A stretch of 25,285 nt of DNA from a virus, in IMG/VR virus record IMGVR_UViG_3300005336_000049, positions 1 through 25,285 of that record. One strand, 5' to 3'. Each line of letters starts with the position of its first letter. The stretch's first letter is position 1. Under the pieces are notes generated by a model. It had not been told where the DNA came from. It ran no database searches and saw only the letters and a list, made by a program, of their open reading frames with translations. Of the stretch, positions 13,396 through 20,995 are shown piece by piece. The position numbers and the translations under genes are program-made.

Positions 13396-13866
13396 ATGGC
13401 CGACGCGATCTATGTCTGCCAGAACACCGTCTTCTCGGCAGCAACTGGCGCGAAAACCGTCCTGAACATCATCGCGGGCGCGAACCAGCCTGTCCAGATC
13501 ATCGAGTGGGGCATCAGCTTCGACGGTACCGCCGCAGCGTCGGCGACGGTCAACCTTTGCCAGTCCACCCAGGCCGGCGCAGGCACCGCTGGAGCGTCGC
13601 CGCCGGCCGTCGTGCAGGTGACCGGCCGTGCGATCACTGCCCAGTTCACCGTGGCGCACAACTACACGGCAGAACCGACGGTGCTGACGGTGATCGAGCC
13701 CTATCTCGTCAGCCAGTTCGGCGGCCAGTTCGTGAAGCAGTACCTGCCAGGCCGCGAACCGGAAACGGACCTGTCCGGCGGGACAGTGAAGTCGCTCGCG
13801 ATCAGGGTGAACACGGCGTCGACGGTGAACGTCCTCGCCTACGCCTACGTCACCGTCGGTGCGTAG
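13396..13866 (+). CDS. Beta-rich virion protein, 156 aa
   Basis: 156 aa from ATG 13396, directly after the previous stop. Beta-rich (KTVLNIIAGANQPVQIIEWG; STVNVLAYAYVTVGA), with a helical-looking YLVSQFGGQFVKQYLPG insert near residue 115. No signature residues. Related-looking small beta proteins surround it, so it probably belongs to a set of decoration or receptor-contact proteins. The stop overlaps the GTG of the next gene. Confidence 0.65.
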   Translation: MADAIYVCQNTVFSAATGAKTVLNIIAGANQPVQIIEWGISFDGTAAASATVNLCQSTQAGAGTAGASPPAVVQVTGRAITAQFTVAHNYTAEPTVLTVIEPYLVSQFGGQFVKQYLPGREPETDLSGGTVKSLAIRVNTASTVNVLAYAYVTVGA

Positions 13867-14645
13867 TGGCGGTCGCCTTCGTCAAGGCGCTCCAAGCCGC
13901 GGGCGGTACGAGCACCGTCAACTCGACAACGATCGCCGTCACCACGAACGGCGCCGTCGCCGCCGGTAACCACATCATCGGCTTCTACACGAACCGCCTC
14001 ACAAACGCGACGACGCTCGCGAGCGTCGCTGCGACAGGCGCGACGTTCCAGGTCGACGGCACGGCGAGCGGCGCGGCCGGAACGACAGAAGGGTGGGGCA
14101 TCTTCTCCGCCTACTGCCCGAGCGGCCTCGCGTCGGCGACGACGATCACCGCGACGCTGTCGCTGGCGTCTACGCGCAAGACGATGTCGTGCTTCGAGTT
14201 CTCGGGCCTCGCGTCGACGAGCTGGGCCTACTCGCCTGCCGTCTCTGGTAACGGGAATCCGGCGCCTGCGTCTCCGGTCACCGTCGGCACGCTCTCTGGC
14301 CTGACGGCGGGCGATCTCGTTGTCAGCGTTACGCAGTACAACAACAGCACCGGCACGATCGGCCAGATCGCAGCTGGGTCGGGGTGGACGACGCCGACAG
14401 CGGCGACGGGCGGCAACACGATCGTCGGCGCGAGTTCGTGGGACGAGTCACTGTTCCAGTACATCGCCGGTGTCGCTGGCACGAGCCAGGCAGTGACGTT
14501 CACGTGGTCGGTCGATAACTCCTACGCGGCTGGCGGCGTCGCCTATCACCAGGCTTCGTCCGCCGTTGTGATGCCGCCCCGGCCCGTCATCGCGACCGCG
14601 CGGACCATCCCTGTGGCTACTCAGCCGCTGGTCGGATGGCGATAG
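13866..14645 (+). CDS. Beta-rich virion protein, 259 aa
   Basis: 259 aa from GTG 13866 (TAGTG overlap). Alternating strands (TTIAVTTNGAVAAGNHIIGF, TITATLSLASTRKTMSCFEF, GDLVVSVTQYNNSTGTIGQI, QAVTFTWSVDNSYAAGG) make an Ig-like or jelly-roll domain over residues ~10-225, similar to host surface-binding domains that recur in actinobacterial phages. The C-terminal ~30 residues are Pro/Arg-rich. It may decorate capsid or fibre and bind cell-surface glycans; inference. Confidence 0.65.
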   Translation: MAVAFVKALQAAGGTSTVNSTTIAVTTNGAVAAGNHIIGFYTNRLTNATTLASVAATGATFQVDGTASGAAGTTEGWGIFSAYCPSGLASATTITATLSLASTRKTMSCFEFSGLASTSWAYSPAVSGNGNPAPASPVTVGTLSGLTAGDLVVSVTQYNNSTGTIGQIAAGSGWTTPTAATGGNTIVGASSWDESLFQYIAGVAGTSQAVTFTWSVDNSYAAGGVAYHQASSAVVMPPRPVIATARTIPVATQPLVGWR

Positions 14646-15488
14646 ATGGCTGTCCTGATCGCCCACCGGCCGCCGAGCGTCGCGGCGAACCAGACCGTAT
14701 CCCCTCCAGCAGCGACAGCGAGTGCGTCGGCGCCCGTCCCGACGATCACCGTCACCCTCCCAGCGCCCGCAGCGACCGCAGCCGCGAGCGCGCCAACGCC
14801 AACGCTGCAGGTGACGCTCTCCCCGCCCGCCGCCACGGCGAGCGCGTCCGCGGCCACGCCGACGCCCGCGATCGGGTTCACGCCGCCCGCTGCGACAGCG
14901 AACGCGACAGCCCCGACGCCGACGCCTGCGCTCCGCTTCACACCTCCCGCCACGACCTCGAGCGCGTCCGCGCCATCGCCGGGGCTCGGCGTCACGATCA
15001 ACCCGCCCGCCGCGACAGCGAACGCGACAGCGCCCGTCCCGATCGTCAGCGCCGGCCAGGTCGTCAGCCCGCCAAGCGCGACGGCTACAGCGTCCGCTCC
15101 CGTCCCGTCGATCGCAGTCACCTTCAACCCGCCCGCCGCGACAGCAGCGGCCTCTGCCAAGACGCCTGCGCTACAGATCTCCATCCCGCCGCCGGCCGCG
15201 ACGGCGACCGCGTCAGCTCCCATCCCTGGCACTGTCGGGAACAGGATCCAGGTGCGTCTCTCGCCTGCGACCGCGACCGCTGCGGCGAGCGCCCCAACAC
15301 CGACCGTCGCCGTAGTGACCGGCGCGCACATCGTGACGGCGGCGCTCACCGGCTACGTGCAGGTGGGCGCGCAGGACGGCGTCACGGCCGGCGCGACCGG
15401 ACAGCCCGGCGTCGGCGCAGACGCAGACCCGGCTACGGGTGCGACTGGACAGCCCGGCGTCGGCGCGAGCGGAATCGTCAACCTCTAA
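14646..15488 (+). CDS. PPAATA tandem-repeat protein
   Basis: 280 aa from ATG 14646, abutting the preceding stop. From residue ~18 to ~225 it consists of about ten ~20-residue units with consensus PPAATAxASAPxPxxxVTxx; the linker between proline-rich turn and hydrophobic strand is the only variable part. A C-terminal segment carries two copies of GATGQPGVGA, a collagen-like touch. Such regular Pro/Ala/Thr repeats suggest an extended, fibrous, possibly surface-displayed protein (capsid fibre or spacer). No signal peptide or enzymatic motif. Codon choice shifts between repeats, so the array is old enough to have diverged, not a recent copying artefact. Confidence 0.75.
   Translation: MAVLIAHRPPSVAANQTVSPPAATASASAPVPTITVTLPAPAATAAASAPTPTLQVTLSPPAATASASAATPTPAIGFTPPAATANATAPTPTPALRFTPPATTSSASAPSPGLGVTINPPAATANATAPVPIVSAGQVVSPPSATATASAPVPSIAVTFNPPAATAAASAKTPALQISIPPPAATATASAPIPGTVGNRIQVRLSPATATAAASAPTPTVAVVTGAHIVTAALTGYVQVGAQDGVTAGATGQPGVGADADPATGATGQPGVGASGIVNL
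14697..15466. repeat. ~60-bp coding tandem repeats plus 26-bp repeat
   Basis: About ten degenerate ~60-bp units (14697-15321) underlie the PPAATA repeats; the most conserved stretch is CCGCCCGCCGCGACAGCG and variants. Downstream, a 26-bp unit at 15393-15418 recurs at 15441-15466 with one mismatch, 48 bp apart, encoding GATGQPGVGA twice. Copy number could vary between relatives. Confidence 0.7.
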
Positions 15489-15510
15489 CCCCCGAGAGAG
15501 CGAGGACCCG

Positions 15511-15777
15511 ATGACGAACCTCACAGACGCTGCGGTGCAGCGGATGCTGCGCGACGCGCAGACCACGCCCACGCCGCAGGTCGGCCCGATCGAGCATCAC
15601 ATCGGCGGCCAGATCAACGTCGGCGACATGGTCATGCCCGACGGGTCGCAGGTGAAGGTGCTCAGCATCGCCCACCCGAGCGGCCATGCATGGATCACGA
15701 AGCTACCGCTCGCCGCGGCACAAACGATCGCGAAGGAACTGCAGAAGCCGCCGCGGATCCCGAACGGGGCGCTCTAA
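15511..15777 (+). CDS. Small phage protein, 88 aa
   Basis: 88 aa from ATG 15511; GAGAGCGAGG upstream (15495-15504) is the likely ribosome binding site. It has an N-terminal helix (TDAAVQRMLRDAQ), a compact beta part (INVGDMVMPDGSQVKVLSIA, HAWITKLPL) and a C-terminal helix. The MVMPDGSQVKV strand resembles a small barrel. No family is recognised; its place between decoration genes and connector genes suggests a virion or assembly role. Confidence 0.6.
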   Translation: MTNLTDAAVQRMLRDAQTTPTPQVGPIEHHIGGQINVGDMVMPDGSQVKVLSIAHPSGHAWITKLPLAAAQTIAKELQKPPRIPNGAL

Positions 15778-15780
15778 CCA

Positions 15781-16107
15781 GTGGCCGCGAGCACCCTCTA
15801 CGTCGGCGACCAGAACCCGACGCTACCCACGACCGTCAAGGACGGAAACGGGAACGTCATGGACCTGACCGGCTACCTGTCCGTCACGTTCGCGCTGGCC
15901 TACGCCTACGGCACGACGACGCTGTTCAAAGCCGCCGGCGCGTTCGTGAACCCGCGCACCAGCGGCGGCGTCACCTACGCACTCGGCGCGCTCGACCTGT
16001 CAGGCGCGACCCCGGGCCGGTACGTCGGCCAGTGGATCCTGGTCGACGCGAACTCGAAGCCGCAACACGTCGACGCCGGCCTCTTCGACGTGAAGGTGGG
16101 GTACTAA
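15781..16107 (+). CDS. BppU-N-like beta domain protein
   Basis: 108 aa from GTG 15781. The arrangement LYVGDQNPTLPTTVKDGNGN, VMDLTGYLSVTFALAY, ...GRYVGQWILVDANSK, HVDAGLFDVKVG resembles the small Ig-like domain at the N-terminus of baseplate upper proteins (DUF2479/BppU_N), often found alone near connector genes in actinophages. It probably attaches another component to the virion. The stop overlaps the next start (TAATG). Confidence 0.6.
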   Translation: MAASTLYVGDQNPTLPTTVKDGNGNVMDLTGYLSVTFALAYAYGTTTLFKAAGAFVNPRTSGGVTYALGALDLSGATPGRYVGQWILVDANSKPQHVDAGLFDVKVGY

Positions 16108-16772
16108 TGACCGACGCGATCGTCACCGTGCTCGAGCCGTGGGCGTTCACGACCGAGGCGAAAGTGAAGCAGCAGGGCAGCGGCATCGCCCCGACCGACT
16201 CGTCGCAGGACGACAACCTCCGCTTCCTGATCAACGCCTTCAGCGACCTCGCGATGCGCTACAGCGAACGCGAGTTCCGAACGACGGCGACGAACCCGGC
16301 GACGCGCACGTTCCCCGTCGCGCCTTACAAGGTGTGGGGCGCCGACGCCGGCTACGTCGACTTCGGCCGCTACGACGCGCAGACCGTCACCAGCGTGGTG
16401 ATCAACAGCCAGGCGCCCGGGTCGACGACGACGCTCGACCTGACGATGTACCAGCCCGTCCCCGTCGAACGGTGGGACGGCGTCTACACCGGCCTGAACA
16501 TCACCGGGTACGTGATCGCGTCGGCGAGCCTGCCAGGCATCGCGGTTACCGCTGACGTGACCGGGACGTGGGGATGGGCAGCGGTGCCCGACATCGTCAT
16601 CCGCGACTGCGTCGAGACGGTGAAGACATGGTTCCGGATGGGCTACCAGGTGAAGAGCGGCCAGTCGATCCAGGGGGAACTCGCCGCCCAGTCGCAGCTG
16701 TTCCCCGCCGACCTGCCGAACAGCGTGAAGACGCACCTCGACGCCTTCAAGACGATCACGGTGTTCTGCTAG
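16107..16772 (+). CDS. Head-tail adaptor, gp6-like
   Basis: 221 aa from ATG 16107. The N-terminal helical part (DDNLRFLINAFSDLAMRYSERE) and the C-terminal helix (PDIVIRDCVETVKTWFRMGY) flank a beta insertion (residues ~55-165), as in head-tail connector proteins of the HK97 gp6 / SPP1 gp15 class that bind under the portal. Longer than the minimal ~110-aa family because of the beta insertion. The next two genes, gp10-like and tail-terminator-like, follow in the canonical order, which supports the call. Confidence 0.65.
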   Translation: MTDAIVTVLEPWAFTTEAKVKQQGSGIAPTDSSQDDNLRFLINAFSDLAMRYSEREFRTTATNPATRTFPVAPYKVWGADAGYVDFGRYDAQTVTSVVINSQAPGSTTTLDLTMYQPVPVERWDGVYTGLNITGYVIASASLPGIAVTADVTGTWGWAAVPDIVIRDCVETVKTWFRMGYQVKSGQSIQGELAAQSQLFPADLPNSVKTHLDAFKTITVFC

Positions 16773-17194
16773 TGGCGAGCGTCCACACACACGTCGAGAC
16801 GTTCGGCCTCCAGAGTCGGTTCGAGTTGTTCACCGCCGTCGGCGCGAAGAAGGCTTTCAGGAAGGGCGCGCGCCGCGTGGGTTCTCGGGGGCGAACGCTC
16901 GCCCGCGCGGGCGCGCCCGTCAAGACCGGCCTGAGCAAAGCGGGGATCAGATCCTCTGTGCGTAGCACCGGCACCGTCTCGACAACGAAGATCTATCCGA
17001 GCGGCCCGCACCGCCACATCACGATCTGGCAGGACCAAGGCACCGGCGAACGGCACAAGCGTGACGGCCAGCCGACCGGCATGGTCGAGGCGCAGTTCTT
17101 CTTCGAGCGGGCGAGCCTCGTTCTCGACGGCGAGGTCAGCGACATCTACGAGTCTGTGATCGACGAGGCGCTGCGCGCGGCGGGCCTGTCATGA
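16772..17194 (+). CDS. Neck protein, HK97 gp10-like
   Basis: 140 aa from GTG 16772 (TAGTG overlap). It has the pattern RGRTLARAGAPVKTGLSKAGIR followed by short strands and a late WQDQGTGERH and FFERAS helix, typical of HK97-gp10-like/minor capsid neck proteins: basic helix, 'P..TG.L..SI', beta hairpin, C-terminal helix. It would join head and tail terminator. The stop overlaps the next ATG (ATGA). Confidence 0.65.
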   Translation: MASVHTHVETFGLQSRFELFTAVGAKKAFRKGARRVGSRGRTLARAGAPVKTGLSKAGIRSSVRSTGTVSTTKIYPSGPHRHITIWQDQGTGERHKRDGQPTGMVEAQFFFERASLVLDGEVSDIYESVIDEALRAAGLS

Positions 17195-17661
17195 CTGTCA
17201 CTACCAGCCTCAACCTCGCCGCCGTCCGCAGCGGCATCGCCCAGGTGATCAAGTCGGGCATCCCCGAGATCGTGAAAGTCACGCGGCACGTCGACTACGT
17301 CGAGGGCGTGAACAACTTGCCGTTGGCAACTATCGGGCGTGGCGAGATCCAGGGACAGGACATCACGCTGCAAGGCGAAGCGGCGGACGCCCAACTCGGC
17401 GGGTATGACCACCTCGTCACGTGGACGGTCACCGTCTACGCGACGTTCCAGACGGTCGTCGAAGCGCAAGAGTTGGACGACATCCTCGCCGGCCGGTTCC
17501 TCGACGCTTTCAACGGCAACCGGCTGATCGACCCGAACGGCCCCGGAGCGGTCGACTCGTCGCGCGTGCCCCTGATCGTCCCGTTCATCCTGGACGAGGA
17601 ACACGCGCCGCTATGGCTGTCCGAAGTCACCCTTCGCACCTTCATCATCTCGAGCCTCTAG
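17191..17661 (+). CDS. Tail terminator-like protein
   Basis: 156 aa from ATG 17191 (ATGA overlap). An N-terminal helix (AAVRSGIAQVIKSGI), strands (LPLATIGRGEIQGQDI; YDHLVTWTVTVYATFQ), then a helix (AQELDDILAGRFLDAF) and C-terminal strands (WLSEVTLRTFIISS) follow the alpha/beta layout of lambda gpU / SPP1 gp17-type terminators, which cap the tail tube and join it to the head. Position between gp10-like and tail-tube genes is exactly as expected. Confidence 0.65.
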   Translation: MTVTTSLNLAAVRSGIAQVIKSGIPEIVKVTRHVDYVEGVNNLPLATIGRGEIQGQDITLQGEAADAQLGGYDHLVTWTVTVYATFQTVVEAQELDDILAGRFLDAFNGNRLIDPNGPGAVDSSRVPLIVPFILDEEHAPLWLSEVTLRTFIISSL

Positions 17662-17670
17662 GAGCAGCCG

Positions 17671-17856
17671 ATGCTGTGGATCCTCCCCGACCCTGACCTG
17701 GTCACGAGCGGCAGCGAGCAGGACGTGCCCGACCTCGGCCTCGTCGTCCCGTGCCGGCTCGCCGACACGTCGCACACCCGCAAAGACCTCGAGGCGCTGA
17801 TCAAAGAGACCGGCGCCCCGCTCATCGTCAAAGACGTGAAGGATGGTGGTGACTGA
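17671..17856 (+). CDS. Small protein before the tail tube gene
   Basis: 61 aa from ATG 17671; TAGGAG at 17660-17665 serves as ribosome binding site. Mixed alpha/beta (MLWILPDPDLV; LGLVVPCRLADTSHTRKDLEALIKE; LIVKDVKDG). No family is recognised. The stop and the tail-tube ATG share one base. It may be an assembly accessory for the tube, by position only. Confidence 0.6.
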   Translation: MLWILPDPDLVTSGSEQDVPDLGLVVPCRLADTSHTRKDLEALIKETGAPLIVKDVKDGGD

Positions 17857-18893
17857 TGGCCGTCGCAGGCGGTTACGTGCAGCTGGCGGTCGAGACGACG
17901 CCGAACGGCGAGCTGAACCCGTCGCCAGTCTCGTCGACCGTGTTCTACCACCCATACCAGCAGCGGCAGTGGGACATCCCGCTGCTGCTCGACGACCGCA
18001 CCGACGAGTTGCGCGGCGTCACCGACAACGTGCAACAGGACGTCGTCGGCTATGACACCCAGCCGTGGAGCGCGAACCTGCGTCTCTACCCGAACCTGTT
18101 CGGCCTATTGATGTGGGGGTGCCATGGCGCCGGCGTGTTCACGGCCGGGAACGGCGTGATCACCGACCCGGCCAGCGTCGTCATGCCGGTATCCACGAAC
18201 CGCTGGGTGTGGACGGCCGGCACCAACAACGGCCCGGTCAGGAGCCTGCAGATGCAGGTCACCTACCCCGACCAGTCAGTATTCCTGATGCAGAAGGGGT
18301 GTGTCGTCGAGCAGCTCCAGGTGAGCTACAACGGCGAGGTCGCGCTGATGAACGCGACCGGCCACGCCCTCTACAGCGTGCAGCAGGCCGACCCGGCGCT
18401 TACCCCGACGTATGACGCGCTGACGGTGAAGCCGTTCCTGCGGTCGATGATGGTGCAGCCCGCGACGTGGCTCGCCAGCACGGGGACGCACAGCGGGTTC
18501 ACGTTCTCGCTCGCCAACCCCGTGTCGTATGACCGGACGCTGTCGGGCAGCCGCTACCCCGACGCGGTCGACCGCACCGGCACCGGCCTGAACCTGACCG
18601 CGACCGTCGACATCCGCAACCTCAGCACCGCCGACATCGCCGGCCTCGTCGCGGGGACGGGCTTCACGGTGAAACAGTCATGGGTGCACACCCAGTTCAT
18701 CACCGGCTCATACCCGTACAAGCTGTTCATCGAAGGGAACGCGATCTACAGCCAGGTGAACGCCGAATCGCTGCAGCACAAGATCCGGCACGGCGGCACG
18801 TTCACCGTCGACTTCGGCCGCTCGTCGGGTGGCACTCCTAGCTACACCATCACCCTCTGTAACGGCATCTCCGCCTACTCGAACGTCGGCTGA
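17856..18893 (+). CDS. Major tail (tube) protein
   Basis: 345 aa from ATG 17856. Long beta-rich single-domain-plus pattern: residues ~1-150 with WDIPLLLDDRTDEL, QPWSANLRLYPNLFGLLMWG and KGCVVEQLQVSYNGEVALMNATGHA split by turns; residues ~215-345 repeat the strand pattern (LNLTATVDIRNLSTADIAGL). This fits siphophage tail tube proteins, which stack in hexamers around the tape measure. It lies directly between the terminator-like gene and the frameshifted chaperones, the canonical place for the tube. Confidence 0.8.
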   Translation: MAVAGGYVQLAVETTPNGELNPSPVSSTVFYHPYQQRQWDIPLLLDDRTDELRGVTDNVQQDVVGYDTQPWSANLRLYPNLFGLLMWGCHGAGVFTAGNGVITDPASVVMPVSTNRWVWTAGTNNGPVRSLQMQVTYPDQSVFLMQKGCVVEQLQVSYNGEVALMNATGHALYSVQQADPALTPTYDALTVKPFLRSMMVQPATWLASTGTHSGFTFSLANPVSYDRTLSGSRYPDAVDRTGTGLNLTATVDIRNLSTADIAGLVAGTGFTVKQSWVHTQFITGSYPYKLFIEGNAIYSQVNAESLQHKIRHGGTFTVDFGRSSGGTPSYTITLCNGISAYSNVG

Positions 18894-19234
18894 TGGGCGA
18901 CCTGAACCTCACCCAGCAGCGGCCGAAGGTGACCGTCAACTTCACCGACGACGACGGCGCGACGCACAGCCACGAGTTCGAGGTGCTACCACTCGACAAG
19001 AAGCGGTTTGAAGGGCTCGCCGCTTACCAGAAGCGGGCGCGGACGCTCGACGAGACGCAGGACGTGGACGAACTCGCGAAGCTCGTGCCCGAGTTCTGCG
19101 ATTCGATGCTCCGCTCAACGAACGGCGCGGTGACGATCACGAGCCTATGGGAGAACGCTGGCCTGCCGTTCTCGTGGGTGATGCAGATCGCGAAGCACCT
19201 GCAGCAGGAGGCCGTCGGCGACCCCCCAGCCTAG
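18893..19234 (+). CDS. Tail assembly chaperone, unshifted form (G)
   Basis: 113 aa from ATG 18893 (TGATG overlap). An N-terminal strand part (KVTVNFTDDDGATHSHEFEV) then helices (DKKRFEGLAAYQKRA; ELAKLVPEFCDSML; LPFSWVMQIAKHLQQE), as in tail assembly chaperones that coat the tape measure. It ends at TAG 19232-19234 just after a CCCCCCA slip site, the expected plan for a lambda G-like product. Confidence 0.85.
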   Translation: MGDLNLTQQRPKVTVNFTDDDGATHSHEFEVLPLDKKRFEGLAAYQKRARTLDETQDVDELAKLVPEFCDSMLRSTNGAVTITSLWENAGLPFSWVMQIAKHLQQEAVGDPPA

Positions 19235-19506
19235 GCGCCCAACGGGTCTACGCCGTCTGGGCGCGCTACGGGAAGATGCCTGACGAGGTTGACGGGTGGC
19301 CGGTCGCGTGGTCGATGGGATGGTTGTGCGAGCGGGTGCTCGAGCTGGAGGGCGTCATCCGCGGCTCGAAACGATGGGACGACGGCGTCCCTGTCGGGTT
19401 CGGGCTGGATGACCCCGACTATGACCCGGCGCTTCAGGTGGCTCCGCCGCCCGACGGTTACACGTCGTGGCAGCACTTCGAGGAGGTGAACGGCAGTGGC
19501 GAATGA
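18893..19506 (+). CDS. Tail assembly chaperone, -1 frameshift product (GT)
   Basis: The zero frame is read to 19228, then continues in the -1 frame to TGA 19504-19506, giving about 204 aa. The extension reads PPSLGAQRVYAVWARYGKMP, then a helical WSMGWLCERVLELEGVI and an acidic DDPDYDPAL segment. The -1 frame has no convincing start of its own in the overlap, so fusion by frameshift is the simplest explanation. The minor product is expected to bring tail-tube subunits to the tape measure. Confidence 0.8.
19222..19228 (+). promoter_or_regulatory. -1 ribosomal frameshift slippery site
   Basis: CCCCCCA, read as C-CCC-CCA in the zero frame (GAC CCC CCA GCC TAG), meets the X-XXY-YYZ rule; after a one-base slip both tRNAs still pair at two or three positions. 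It is four bases before the zero-frame stop. No stem-loop was worked out downstream. Confidence 0.8.
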
Positions 19507-20995
19507 CATCGCGATCATCGTGACCGCCGAACTCGGCGACACGCTGCTGAAACTCGACCTCGCAAAGCACGCCGTGAGCGACCTCGGAGACGCTTCGGAG
19601 GAGAACGCGGCGAAGACGGATGAGGCCGCCGCGTCGAACGCATTCTTCTCCGACTCTCTCACCGGGCTGAACAATGTCCTGATGCAGAGCGTGCCGCTGC
19701 TCGGCGGGTTCCAGGTGCCGCTCGTCGCATTGCCGGCCGTCGCGATCGGCGCGGCGGTAGCGGTCGTCGCGCTCGCGGACGCGGTCGGGACGCTGATCGC
19801 GATCCTCGCTGACCTCGTCGCCCCCGTCACCCTCGTCGCCGGGCTGCTCGGCGGCCTCGGCGGCGCGTTCCTGATCGCCGCGAAAAGCGCGTTCGGCGGC
19901 GGCGGCGCGCTCAGCGGCCAGCTGGGAGTGCTCAAGCACCAGTTCGACAATCTCACGAAGACGCTCGTGCAGGACTTCATGCCCGTGTTCCGGTTCCTGA
20001 TCAACTCGGCGCATGACGCGCTCACCTACCTGAACCAGATCGCGAAGCTGCCGCTGAAGGAGGCGTTCCAGAGCCTCGCGACCACCGGCATGCAGGCGGT
20101 AACGAAGTTCCTCGAGCAGGTCGGCCACTTGGTGGCTCGTCCGCTTCGCCTCGCGTTCCAGATCGCGTTCGGGACGGGGAAGGGCGGTAACGAGATCTCG
20201 AGTGCTGTCAGCGGGCTGTTCAACCAACTCGAGCGGTTCCTGTTCGGCTACACGAAGACGCACCAGATCCATATCGGCCGGTTTCTCGGTCCGATGACGA
20301 CGACGCAGGTGAACGGCCTGTTCCAGCCGCTGATCGACTGGTTCAACCGGCACCACTTCACGAAGCAGGGCACCGAGATCGGCCATGACATCCTGCAGGG
20401 GTTCATCGGCAGCGGCGCGTCTCAACGGGTCGGCAAGTTCCTCGTCCAGGTACTCGAGGACGCCGTGAAGACGGTCGGCGTGCAACTCCTGCGCGCGGCC
20501 GTGGCGGTCGCGAAGGAGTTCTACAAGTGGGGGCCGGTGATCGCGCTGGTCACGAGCGGCCCGATCGCGGCGCTGTACACGTTCATCGTGACGCGGATCA
20601 TCAGCGTGATCAGGCGGATCCCCGGCCTGTGGAGCGCCGTCGGCGTGGCTATCCAGGCTGTGGTCGGTGCAGCGAAGACGTTCTGGGGTTGGCTGCAGAA
20701 GATCGCCGACTTCTTCTCCCACGCCCTCACCTTGAACATCAACTGGCCGAGTCCGCCGGGTTGGCTCACATCTCTGGGCGGGTTGATCGGTGGCGGGTCG
20801 AACCCGTCGAGCAATCCGGGCGCCGGCAGTGGCCGCGGCGCAGGGTCTCACCCCGGCAGTGGCGGCGCGCAGGTCATGCAGGTCAACCACTTCCATCTGA
20901 GCGGCATGGGTAGCGACGCCGCGTCCCGCCGGCAGGTGCGCGAGATCAGCCGCGAGATTGGCCGGCAGAACCATATCCTCGCTGGAGGCCAGTAG
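19496..20995 (+). CDS. Tape measure protein, short
   Basis: 499 aa from GTG 19496, overlapping the chaperone end by 11 bases. N-terminal helix, then a long hydrophobic zone (residues ~70-130: VALPAVAIGAAVAVVALADAV, GLLGGLGGAFLIAA) with two or three membrane-competent helices, then amphipathic helices, further hydrophobic patches (~335-365), a Gly/Ser-rich linker (~430-460) and a final basic helix (SRRQVREISREIGRQ). Layout is typical of tape measures that set tail length and enter the membrane. At about 1.5 angstroms per residue it predicts a tail near 75 nm, short for a siphophage. Confidence 0.85.
   Translation: MANDIAIIVTAELGDTLLKLDLAKHAVSDLGDASEENAAKTDEAAASNAFFSDSLTGLNNVLMQSVPLLGGFQVPLVALPAVAIGAAVAVVALADAVGTLIAILADLVAPVTLVAGLLGGLGGAFLIAAKSAFGGGGALSGQLGVLKHQFDNLTKTLVQDFMPVFRFLINSAHDALTYLNQIAKLPLKEAFQSLATTGMQAVTKFLEQVGHLVARPLRLAFQIAFGTGKGGNEISSAVSGLFNQLERFLFGYTKTHQIHIGRFLGPMTTTQVNGLFQPLIDWFNRHHFTKQGTEIGHDILQGFIGSGASQRVGKFLVQVLEDAVKTVGVQLLRAAVAVAKEFYKWGPVIALVTSGPIAALYTFIVTRIISVIRRIPGLWSAVGVAIQAVVGAAKTFWGWLQKIADFFSHALTLNINWPSPPGWLTSLGGLIGGGSNPSSNPGAGSGRGAGSHPGSGGAQVMQVNHFHLSGMGSDAASRRQVREISREIGRQNHILAGGQ

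Noticed and set aside
14697-15321. CRISPR-like array
   Set aside because: The repeats are in-frame, degenerate and coding, with no constant repeat/variable spacer pattern.
19355-20974. Minus-strand frame of 539 aa
   Set aside because: Opposite the tape measure gene; low-complexity Arg/Glu/His translation, no start context.
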